Made by a program: the position numbers and the translations under genes. A stretch of 5,280 nt of DNA from Cyanobacteriota bacterium (GTDB taxonomy: Bacteria; Cyanobacteriota; Cyanobacteriia; SKYG9), in contig JANWZG010000286.1 of the NCBI GenBank assembly GCA_025054735.1, forward strand, positions 1 through 5,280. Reading direction: 5' to 3'. The notes under the pieces are model-generated. The model saw only the letters and a program-made list of their open reading frames with translations, did no database searches and was not told the origin of the DNA. Each line of letters begins with the position of its first letter. Positions within the stretch are counted from its first letter, which is position 1. Of the stretch, positions 1 through 5,269 are shown one piece after another.

Positions 1-2
1 CT

Positions 3-1352
3 GACCAGTTAATGATGCACCTGAAAACGGGGATGCCCCTGCCCCCCAAGCCTGTGTTGCTCACCTTTGACGATGGCTATGCCGGGCACTATCAATATGC
101 TTATCCACTGTTGAAAAAGTACGGGTATCCAGCCGTATTTTCAATTTTCACGGATAAGGTGGATGGTAAGAAAGCTGGTCGCTCTACGGTTACATGGGCA
201 CAATTGAAAGAAATGGCAGCAGATCCATTGATTACAATTGCCTCCCACAGCGTTACCCATCCCCCTGACCTGACTCCGTTTCCCAATGACCAACTTACCT
301 ATGAGGTAGTAGAGTCCAAGCGTCGTCTAGAAGAGCAACTTGGGGTTTCTATCAAGTACTTTACCTACCCAGAGGGTAAGTATGACCAGCGAGTTGCTGA
401 TGCTGTGAAAGCAGCAGGCTATCATGCAGCATTTACCATGAGTGACACCGATGAAATCTTTGCTGGCCAGTCGGAAAACTTGTTAGCGATCGGGCGCTTT
501 GGTCAGTCTCGCCTAGAAGAAATCTTGCCTCAAGCCTTTGGGGGCAATCCTCTGCCTAGAAAGAGCAGTGGCTTTGACTTTACTGCTCCGATCGAGCGTT
601 CCCAGGCGACCATCAATAACATTCCCCTAGAGTTTATCCATGGTGGTAGGCCGATTACTATTCACGCGAAGAGCCGCTACCAAGTACCAGAGATTTTGCG
701 TGGCACCCCGGCGATCGCAGCTGTGGATGGAGGTTTCTTCTCGTTAGAATATCTAGACTCCAACAAGATGATTGGCCCGGTGATGGGTCACAATACTGGC
801 CGCTTCATTCCCGGTGAAAAGTGGGATCGAGAGAAGATTAAGGGCCGTCCCTTGGTGCTGATTAACCCTAGCCAAGTAAAGTTCATTCCCTTTGACCCCA
901 AACTCCACAACACGCTAGAAGGTGTGCAAGCAGAACTTCCTGGAGTCACTGATGTATTTGTGGCCGCAGCACGATTAGTGAAGGATGGAGTGCCTCAGCC
1001 TGCCAAAACCTTTGGTGACCTGTTTGACTTTAATGAGCCTCGTCACCGCGCCTTCTGGGGCATTAACGAGGCAGGACAACCCAAGATTGGTGTGACCGTA
1101 GAACCTGTAGGCTCTGTGGAGTTAGGAGAGATTCTCGCTAAGGCTGGCTTCCGGGATGCAGTCATGTTGGATTCAGGCGCTAGCACCTCACTGGCTTATC
1201 AAGGTGAGTCGTTGGTAGGCTATGAACCTCGCCCTGTGCCCCATGTAGTTGCCCTAGTGCCCCCCGGAGTCAACTTGCCCAAGCCAGGTTGCCTCATGAC
1301 GATCGCTGCCCGGCCACAGCAGCCACCAGAGATTTATCCGAAATCTTACTAG
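3..1352 (+). CDS. Polysaccharide deacetylase (NodB) fused to phosphodiester glycosidase (NAGPA/DUF2233) domain, 5' partial
   Basis: The frame is open to the window edge (codons for D-Q-L precede the ATG at 12), so the true start lies upstream. Numbering residues from that ATG, a NodB carbohydrate esterase 4 domain spans about 12-150. It has TFDDGY (D20 is the probable catalytic base, D21 a metal ligand) and SHSVTHP (H79 and H83, the other metal ligands). The third motif reads TYPEGKY, with T118 where many family members have arginine. A second domain, about 200-418, matches the NAGPA/DUF2233 type: AAVDGGFF at 236-243 and LDSGAST at 386-392, near a C-terminal HVVALVP. Family knowledge: NodB domains remove N- or O-acetyl groups from polysaccharides, and NAGPA domains cleave sugar phosphodiesters. 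I infer an extracytoplasmic enzyme acting on envelope or exopolysaccharide; any signal peptide would be in the missing N-terminus. The substrate is unknown. It is followed by an inverted-repeat-rich gap before HU, so it is probably a separate transcription unit. Confidence 0.9.
   Translation, partial: DQLMMHLKTGMPLPPKPVLLTFDDGYAGHYQYAYPLLKKYGYPAVFSIFTDKVDGKKAGRSTVTWAQLKEMAADPLITIASHSVTHPPDLTPFPNDQLTYEVVESKRRLEEQLGVSIKYFTYPEGKYDQRVADAVKAAGYHAAFTMSDTDEIFAGQSENLLAIGRFGQSRLEEILPQAFGGNPLPRKSSGFDFTAPIERSQATINNIPLEFIHGGRPITIHAKSRYQVPEILRGTPAIAAVDGGFFSLEYLDSNKMIGPVMGHNTGRFIPGEKWDREKIKGRPLVLINPSQVKFIPFDPKLHNTLEGVQAELPGVTDVFVAAARLVKDGVPQPAKTFGDLFDFNEPRHRAFWGINEAGQPKIGVTVEPVGSVELGEILAKAGFRDAVMLDSGASTSLAYQGESLVGYEPRPVPHVVALVPPGVNLPKPGCLMTIAARPQQPPEIYPKSY
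711..718. repeat. HIP1 octamer GCGATCGC
   Basis: Perfect copy of the cyanobacterial highly iterated palindrome, inside the glycosidase-domain coding region. Its value is mainly taxonomic. Confidence 0.9.
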
Positions 1353-1406
1353 TGCATCTCAGTGCTGCCTATAAGGCGTTGGGGGCAAGCATCACATTGG
1401 TCTACA

Positions 1407-1434
1407 ACTAGCGCTTGCGGTCAAGCTAGCTAGT
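1407..1434. repeat. Inverted repeat / hairpin 1 downstream of the deacetylase gene
   Basis: ACTAGC plus GCTTG (1407-1417) pairs with CAAGC (1422-1426) and GCTAGT (1429-1434). The result is an 11-bp stem with a 4-nt loop and a 2-nt bulge (TA, 1427-1428). It starts 55 bp after the deacetylase stop, so a role in ending or stabilising that transcript is plausible. No run of T follows, so it is not a textbook intrinsic terminator. Confidence 0.5.
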
Positions 1435-1439
1435 AGCAT

Positions 1440-1469
1440 TTCTATCTAGTTGGTCCCAACTAGTTAGAA
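1440..1469. repeat. Inverted repeat / hairpin 2 upstream of the HU gene
   Basis: The arms at 1440-1453 and 1456-1469 are complementary over 13 of 14 positions (the mismatch is 1445/1464) and separated by only 2 nt. As RNA it would form a long stem with a tetraloop once the innermost pair opens. As DNA it is a near-perfect dyad centred about 50 bp upstream of the HU -10 box. It could be a transcript 3' end for the deacetylase gene or a protein-binding operator for HU. No U-tract follows. Confidence 0.5.
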
Positions 1470-1505
1470 GCGTGAGTTTGCAGTGCTGGTTTTTAGGATG
1501 TGAAC

Positions 1506-1511
1506 TATAAT
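1506..1511 (+). promoter_or_regulatory. Candidate -10 box (TATAAT) of the HU promoter
   Basis: A perfect TATAAT lies 36 bp before the HU ATG at 1548, implying a short leader of about 30 nt. No good -35 box sits at the usual spacing; TTGCAG at 1478-1483 is too far away (22-bp spacer). The promoter may therefore depend on an activator or on other upstream DNA. The box also lies downstream of the GTG at 1500, which argues against that codon being the translation start. Confidence 0.45.
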
Positions 1512-1547
1512 TTGCCGCGTATATTACCCACTCTCGATGTGCAGACT

Positions 1548-1829
1548 ATGAACAAGAGTGAGCTAGTCAATGCTGTAGCTGCTAAAGCCAGCGTCAGTAA
1601 GAAGGATGCAGATGCAGTAATCACAGCATTTGTTGATTCCATTATGGAAACAGTTTCTGCTGGAAACAGGGTTACCCTAGTTGGCTTCGGTACTTTTGAG
1701 ACTAGAGATCGACAGGCTCGTGAGGGGCGTAACCCCCAAACTGGAGATAGGATGACGATTCTAGCGACTCGTGTTCCGGCTTTTTCTGCTGGCAAAGTCT
1801 TTAAGGAAAAAGTTGTACCTAAGACTTGA
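1548..1829 (+). CDS. hup: HU family DNA-binding protein (DNABII)
   Basis: A 93-residue protein, the usual HU length, beginning MNKSELVNAVAAKASVSKKD as HU proteins do. The signature region is GFGTFETRDR (46-55), followed by the minor-groove-intercalating arm with R61-N62-P63. The closing segment ATRVPAFSAGK and a basic tail are typical. HU binds and bends DNA as a dimer, compacts the nucleoid, and assists replication, recombination and gene regulation. The frame could open earlier at a GTG (1500), but the extra 16 residues have no counterpart in HU and would start upstream of the TATAAT box, so ATG 1548 is preferred. No clear Shine-Dalgarno is visible. It is transcribed alone from its own apparent promoter and converges on ftsE with a 55-bp gap. 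Confidence 0.95.
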   Translation: MNKSELVNAVAAKASVSKKDADAVITAFVDSIMETVSAGNRVTLVGFGTFETRDRQAREGRNPQTGDRMTILATRVPAFSAGKVFKEKVVPKT

Positions 1830-1884
1830 GGGTTACCTGACTGCAAGGGGAGAGGTATAGAAAATTATGTAGAATCCCCAACCC

Positions 1885-2667
1885 CTAAAGTGTGATGCGT
1901 TGAAGACGACCTTGATGCAGTTGCACGACTGAGCGATTGGATAACCGGACTAGGTGTTCGTCGTGGGTAGTCACAATCACCGTGATGCCGATCGCATTCA
2001 GCTTCGTTAAAATCTGAATCACTTGCCAAGAGTTGTCAGGGTCAAGGTTACCCGTTGGCTCATCAGCTAGCAGCAGCGGTGGAGTGGAAACAATAGCACG
2101 GGCAATGCTGACCCGTTGTTGCTCTCCGCCAGATAGTTGGTCGGGGAAACAGGTTGCTTTGTGTAGTAAGCCTACTGTTTTCAGAGTAGGTTGCAATCGG
2201 CGCTGAATCTCACGATGGTTAAACCCCTGGGCGCGCAGCACAAAGGCAATGTTTTCAGCAACTGTGCGATTGGGAATTAGCTTATAGTCTTGAAACACAA
2301 CCCCAATTTGGCGGCGGAACAGTGCTAAGCGATCGCCCCTAAGCATAGCCACTTGTTGACCATCAACAATCACCTCACCATGGGTTGGCCGCTCTTCACC
2401 ATGCAGTAACTTCAACAGGGTTGACTTACCACTTCCAGAAGGCCCTGTAATGAACAGAAAGTCCCCTCGCTTGACATCTAAATTCACATCACTGAGGGCA
2501 AGGGTGCCGTTGATGTAGGTTTTACTTACCCCCCGCAAACTGACCATCAACTGGGGTGGAGAGTCTGTAAGCGGCAAAACCGATTGTAGTTGCCTAGGAA
2601 CCACGGTTCCCTGCACTTTGTAGGGAGTTATTTGCCGAGGGCGCTCAGTCGAGATGTCTCGCACCAT
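1885..2667 (-). CDS. ftsE: Cell division ATP-binding protein FtsE (ABC transporter ATPase)
   Basis: ABC ATPase of 260 residues from the ATG at 2667. Motifs in this numbering: Walker A GPSGSGKST (75-83), Q-loop Q126 in VVFQDYKLIPNRTVAEN, signature LSGGEQQR (178-185), Walker B LLLADEP (198-204, catalytic E203), and the H-loop histidine 235 in TTHDEH. The stretches LLKLLHGEERPT and FQDYKLIPNRTV are typical of FtsE rather than transport ATPases. Known role: with membrane partner FtsX it couples ATP hydrolysis to activation of septal peptidoglycan hydrolases at the division site. The conserved domain begins at MVSLRGVSKTY (ATG 2547, equivalent to the E. coli start), so there is an N-terminal extension of about 40 residues. 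An in-frame ATG at 2718, preceded by AAGG, would add 17 more. It lies downstream of the glycosyltransferase on the same strand. No ftsX follows; the next gene is convergent HU. Confidence 0.93.
   Translation of the reverse strand: MVRDISTERPRQITPYKVQGTVVPRQLQSVLPLTDSPPQLMVSLRGVSKTYINGTLALSDVNLDVKRGDFLFITGPSGSGKSTLLKLLHGEERPTHGEVIVDGQQVAMLRGDRLALFRRQIGVVFQDYKLIPNRTVAENIAFVLRAQGFNHREIQRRLQPTLKTVGLLHKATCFPDQLSGGEQQRVSIARAIVSTPPLLLADEPTGNLDPDNSWQVIQILTKLNAIGITVIVTTHDEHLVRLSNRSVVQLHQGRLQRITL
2329..2336. repeat. HIP1 octamer GCGATCGC
   Basis: Perfect copy within ftsE, between the Walker A and Q-loop coding segments. Confidence 0.9.
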
Positions 2668-2690
2668 AGAGTGACTTGCAACCAAAAGAG

Positions 2691-2700
2691 TTTTGCAAAA
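2691..2700. repeat. Palindrome TTTTGCAAAA upstream of ftsE
   Basis: Perfect 10-bp palindrome 24 bp upstream of the preferred ftsE ATG. It overlaps a second small repeat, CAAAA-GAG-TTTTG (2683-2695). It could be an operator or a leader hairpin in the wecG-ftsE transcript. If the ATG at 2718 is the true start, it is simply coding sequence. Confidence 0.3.
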
Positions 2701-2724
2701 TAGCCAGCAACTCAACATCTAGCC

Positions 2725-2737
2725 TTGCCATTGGCAA
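2725..2737. repeat. Palindrome TTGCCA-T-TGGCAA between the glycosyltransferase gene and ftsE
   Basis: Perfect 6+1+6 inverted repeat in the short gap between the glycosyltransferase stop (2782) and the upstream candidate ftsE start (2718). The symmetry and size suit a dimeric repressor site. No regulator is recognisable from it. Confidence 0.35.
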
Positions 2738-2781
2738 ACAAAGTTGCCTAAGGGGCCAGCATAAGCGCAGACAATCACCTA

Positions 2782-3564
2782 CTATACTCGCTCTTTGGTG
2801 GGTTGTCTCTGGGTCAGCCGATAAATTAGACTGCGAACTGCGAATTTTGGTAACGCCAACATTCGCCGCCATCGCCATGGCTCTTGATAGAGGCGATAGA
2901 TCCATTCCAAGTGATTGTTGCGCAACCACAGCGGAGCACGGGACTTTTGGCCTGCCCAGATGTCAAAGCTGCCACCTACACCAATCCAGATGGAATTAGG
3001 ACATAGATGACGGTTTTCGGCAATCCAAAATTCCTGACGGGGAACTCCCAGACCTACTAAGATAATCTGAGGTTGCAAGGTTTTGAGAGTCGCTTGCAGA
3101 CGATCGCGATCGTTAGTATCTAGATAACCATGCTCTACGCCCACAATTTTAATACCCGGCAGCATCGACCGCCAGTGCTGGGCAGCCTTTTCGGCAACAT
3201 CTGGTTTGCCCCCATAAAAAAACACCGACCATGGGCGATCAGCTTGAACTGAGGCTTTCAATAGGGCTTCAGCCAATTCAATGCCGGGACAACGATTAAC
3301 TTGCTTGCCATACAGCCAGAAGTAAAACGTAATGCCAGAACCATCAGGTATTACCAGGTCGGCACAGTTTATCACACTGGCCAAATCAGGATTTTGCTGG
3401 GCTTGCATGGTCATCTCAGCGTTGAGTGTAACGACATGCATGCCTTCACCTCGTAGCAAACATGACGATACCCAACTCAAGTAATCATCGGAAAGATGAA
3501 CAGGTAACCCAAGCACGGGGGCTTTTTGGGGGGGCATAGCAATACTCATAGGACTATTCTTCAT
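2782..3564 (-). CDS. WecG/TagA/CpsF family glycosyltransferase (GT26)
   Basis: About 260 residues, the family's normal size, with motifs in order (numbered from GTG 3567): VVTLNAEM (45-52), CADLVIPDGSGI (68-79, with D75 the likely catalytic-base position of TagA), RCPGIELAEAL (92-102), VGLGVPRQEFWI (171-182), and GVGGSFDIWAG (196-206). A C-terminal tail rich in Trp and Arg (EWIYRLYQEPWRWRRM) follows; in TagA enzymes this appendage contributes to membrane association and the active site. Family members transfer a sugar, such as ManNAc, ManNAcA or glucose, from UDP to an undecaprenyl-linked acceptor on the cytoplasmic membrane face during polysaccharide or teichoic-acid synthesis. The sugar used here cannot be told. 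The frame opens at GTG 3567, just after a stop codon. ATG 3564 is preferred, with ATGs at 3549 and 3537 also possible and no strong Shine-Dalgarno to decide. It probably shares a transcript with ftsE downstream. Confidence 0.92.
   Translation of the reverse strand: MKNSPMSIAMPPQKAPVLGLPVHLSDDYLSWVSSCLLRGEGMHVVTLNAEMTMQAQQNPDLASVINCADLVIPDGSGITFYFWLYGKQVNRCPGIELAEALLKASVQADRPWSVFFYGGKPDVAEKAAQHWRSMLPGIKIVGVEHGYLDTNDRDRLQATLKTLQPQIILVGLGVPRQEFWIAENRHLCPNSIWIGVGGSFDIWAGQKSRAPLWLRNNHLEWIYRLYQEPWRWRRMLALPKFAVRSLIYRLTQRQPTKERV
3100..3113. repeat. 14-bp palindrome of overlapping HIP1-like cores
   Basis: ACGATCGCGATCGT is a perfect palindrome in which two CGATCG cores overlap around a central GC. 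It lies inside the glycosyltransferase coding region and is best read as a HIP1 variant rather than a regulatory site. Confidence 0.6.
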
Positions 3565-3802
3565 CACCAGTTAACCAACCTCACAGGTCATTGCTCACTC
3601 TACATCACACAGCGTTCTCAGTATTTGACCAAGCTCTAGCTATGGAACAGGGCTACCGAATCCCAATCATGGCAACAGAGAACCGTATCAAGAGCAACCA
3701 AGAAGCACTAACTGCTACAATCGTCGCTTCACACATCACCCCAAGATGAATGTTAATCATTTACATTTAACTTTACTTTGGTTAGTACTGGCTTAACAAT
3801 GC

Positions 3803-3813
3803 AGTCTTAGACT
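3803..3813. repeat. Palindrome AGTCT-T-AGACT upstream of the recombinase-like gene
   Basis: Perfect 5+1+5 inverted repeat, 76 bp before the GTG start and immediately downstream of a weak plus-strand promoter candidate. A binding site, possibly autoregulatory, is conceivable but unsupported beyond the symmetry and position. Confidence 0.3.
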
Positions 3814-3873
3814 ACCAGCTTAGGATTGAGAGGGACTAACGCAGCGATCGTCCGTACTCCTGCGCAATAATGT

Positions 3874-3879
3874 GAAGGG
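3874..3879 (+). promoter_or_regulatory. Candidate ribosome binding site for the recombinase-like gene
   Basis: GAAGGG lies 9 nt before GTG 3889 but 18 nt before the next in-frame ATG (3898). Spacing therefore favours the GTG. The in-frame stop TAA at 3868-3870 excludes any longer start. Confidence 0.4.
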
Positions 3880-3888
3880 CAGAGTTTA

Positions 3889-5199
3889 GTGGCTGGGATG
3901 ACTATCCTTGCTTACTTGTATCAGGATCCATTGTTATCTGTAGCAGCAGAGCCGCAGTGGCAGCAAGTGGTTGATCGAGTCTATCGTGATGTAGGCGATC
4001 GCACCCAGCGCCAGCAACTATTGCAAGACTGTCAGGCAGAATCGCCAGACTATGTATTGATTCAGCATCTGGCTGATTTAGGAGACTCAGTAGCTGATGT
4101 CGTGGCTTGTCTAGCCCAATTCGAGGCGCTCGGCACTGCTGTGATCACAGTGGACGCGGGGGCAACAACGCCAGCAACGCTAGAGTTACTGAAGTCTCTC
4201 CAAACTGAACAGCACCGCCGTCACATTCAGCGTGGTCATGCACGTAATCGGCTCAGGGCATTGCCCCCTCCAGGAGCAGCTCCCTACGGTTATCGACGTG
4301 GTAAGGATAGGTATGTGATCGATCGCAGTACAGCGCCGATTGTGAAAGACTTTTTTGAGCAGTTTTTACTCTATGGTTCGTTGCGTCGTGCAGTCCGGCA
4401 TCTTGCCCGCAAATATGGCAAAACCATCTCTGTCTCTACAGGACGACGCTGGTTAACTAGCCCAGTCTATCGAGGTGATTTAGCCTACACAACAGGTCAT
4501 GTGATTCTTAACACCCATACTCCTATTCTGGCTCGCGAAGAAGCAGCTCAGATTGATCGATTACTTCGTCGCAACCAGTCACTACCTCGGCGATCGGCTA
4601 GCGCCCCACGGTCACTGTCTGGTTTAGTTGTCTGCGATGCTTGCGGATCTGGAATGACCATTAGCCAAGTTAGCCGTCGTGGTGTTGGTCGCCGATCTAC
4701 TGATAACCATGAGTCAGCCCATTATCTATATCTGCGTCCGATCGCCTGTAGGCAGCACCCTAAGTGCAAATCCATTCCCTACAATCAAGTTCTCCACCAG
4801 ACGATTCAGCGCATCTGTCATGACTTACCTGCTGCTATTGCGGGCACTCCTCTACCCAATCTAGACCGCGTAAAGCAAGGTATTCAGCAGGCAATTATGC
4901 AGAAACAGCAAATCATAGCTCAGTTGCCTGACTTAACCCACACAGGTGTTTTGGACTCAGAGACTGCAGCACTGCGGACTTACAAATTGCAGGCAGAGAT
5001 TGCTCAGTTACAAGGTCAGCTTGCTCAGTTGCCACCGGTTGATTTAGCTGCACTGATGCCCACAGTGTCATTGCCCCAGTTCTGGCTAGACCTATCTGAG
5101 TCAGAGCGACGGTTTTATTTTCGAGAGTTCATCCGTCAAATTCGGCTTGTTCGTAACGTAGGCAACACCTGGGAACTTCAGTTGGTGTTTATTTTCTAA
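3889..5199 (+). CDS. Large serine recombinase-like protein with a degenerate catalytic site
   Basis: A 436-residue intact frame. Residues 1-110 align in outline with the serine recombinase catalytic domain. Where the family has Y-x-R-x-S near the start this protein reads AYLYQDP (8-14), and where it has LDRLGRS it reads LADLGDS (61-67). The nucleophile serine and the Asp-Arg-x-x-Arg residues thus appear lost; one arginine (R38 in DRTQRQQLL) may be kept. The rest looks intact. The linker APYGYRRG (131-138) leads into a PF07508-type 'Recombinase' DNA-binding domain (about 131-215). A zinc ribbon follows with C249, C252, C287 and C293, then a Gln-rich probable coiled coil (about 326-382) and the usual C-terminal FWLDLSESERR...IRQI segment. 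I infer specific DNA binding without strand cleavage. The layout is XisF-like, but no xisH, xisI or attachment sites are visible. Start chosen: GTG 3889 (GAAGGG upstream); ATG 3898 is an alternative. Confidence 0.85.
   Translation: MAGMTILAYLYQDPLLSVAAEPQWQQVVDRVYRDVGDRTQRQQLLQDCQAESPDYVLIQHLADLGDSVADVVACLAQFEALGTAVITVDAGATTPATLELLKSLQTEQHRRHIQRGHARNRLRALPPPGAAPYGYRRGKDRYVIDRSTAPIVKDFFEQFLLYGSLRRAVRHLARKYGKTISVSTGRRWLTSPVYRGDLAYTTGHVILNTHTPILAREEAAQIDRLLRRNQSLPRRSASAPRSLSGLVVCDACGSGMTISQVSRRGVGRRSTDNHESAHYLYLRPIACRQHPKCKSIPYNQVLHQTIQRICHDLPAAIAGTPLPNLDRVKQGIQQAIMQKQQIIAQLPDLTHTGVLDSETAALRTYKLQAEIAQLQGQLAQLPPVDLAALMPTVSLPQFWLDLSESERRFYFREFIRQIRLVRNVGNTWELQLVFIF
3995..4002. repeat. HIP1 octamer GCGATCGC
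   Basis: Perfect copy within the degenerate catalytic domain of the recombinase-like gene. A host-typical HIP1 inside the gene argues for long residence in a cyanobacterial genome rather than recent arrival. Confidence 0.9.
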
Positions 5200-5232
5200 T
5201 GTTGGAGTACACATATCCGCAGTGTTGGATAT

Positions 5233-5269
5233 TGAAGTACTGGCCTGAAATCAGGTTGCTCAAACTTCA
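5233..5269. repeat. Nested inverted repeats downstream of the recombinase-like gene
   Basis: Outer arms TGAAGT (5233-5238) and ACTTCA (5264-5269) enclose CCTGA-AA-TCAGG (5244-5255). A competing pair, TTGCT (5256-5260) with AGCAA (5269-5273), overlaps the outer right arm. It starts about 34 bp past the stop codon, so a transcript 3' end is possible. No T-run is seen before the window edge. Confidence 0.3.

Larger units (their letters stand above)
3565..3888. other. Divergent intergenic region between the glycosyltransferase and recombinase-like genes
   Basis: About 324 bp without a supportable gene. It must hold the 5' regions of both divergent genes. On the plus strand, TTTACT (3772-3777) and AACAAT (3795-3800) are 17 bp apart, each matching four of six consensus promoter bases. 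They sit in a locally AT-rich stretch that includes a tandem CATTTA repeat (3759-3770). An 11-bp palindrome follows at 3803-3813. On the minus strand I see no convincing promoter. No tRNA, terminator or riboswitch was recognised. Confidence 0.5.

Noticed and set aside
101..286. 61-codon minus-strand open frame inside the deacetylase gene
   Set aside because: Antisense shadow of the NodB domain coding sequence.
1505..1846. 113-codon minus-strand open frame opposite HU
   Set aside because: It lies antisense to the well-supported HU gene and its translation resembles no family I know.
1846..1886. Possible bidirectional terminator between HU and ftsE
   Set aside because: Only AGGGG with CCCCT plus a few interior G-C pairs around a loop of about 20 nt, overlapping the ftsE stop. 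Too weak to call.
2645..2929. 94-codon minus-strand open frame spanning the glycosyltransferase-ftsE junction
   Set aside because: Out of frame with both real genes and overlapping their conserved coding sequence; no recognisable motif.
2676..2999. 107-codon plus-strand open frame across the glycosyltransferase 3' end
   Set aside because: Antisense to the conserved C-terminal region of the GT26 enzyme; no domain pattern and no ribosome binding site.
3642..3749. 35-codon plus-strand open frame in the divergent intergenic region (starts MEQGYRIPIM)
   Set aside because: No ribosome binding site, no similarity I recognise, and short enough to arise by chance. It would need conservation evidence.
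3866..3871. AATAAT as a -10 box for the recombinase-like gene
   Set aside because: Transcription would then begin after the GAAGGG ribosome-binding candidate, and no -35 box lies at the right spacing.
4679..4864. 61-codon plus-strand open frame inside the recombinase-like gene
   Set aside because: Alternate-frame shadow over the zinc-ribbon coding region.
3889..5199. Evidence for an integrated element excised by the recombinase (fdxN-element type)
   Set aside because: No flanking direct repeats, no xisH or xisI genes, no interrupted host gene visible in the window, and the recombinase's own catalytic residues appear absent.
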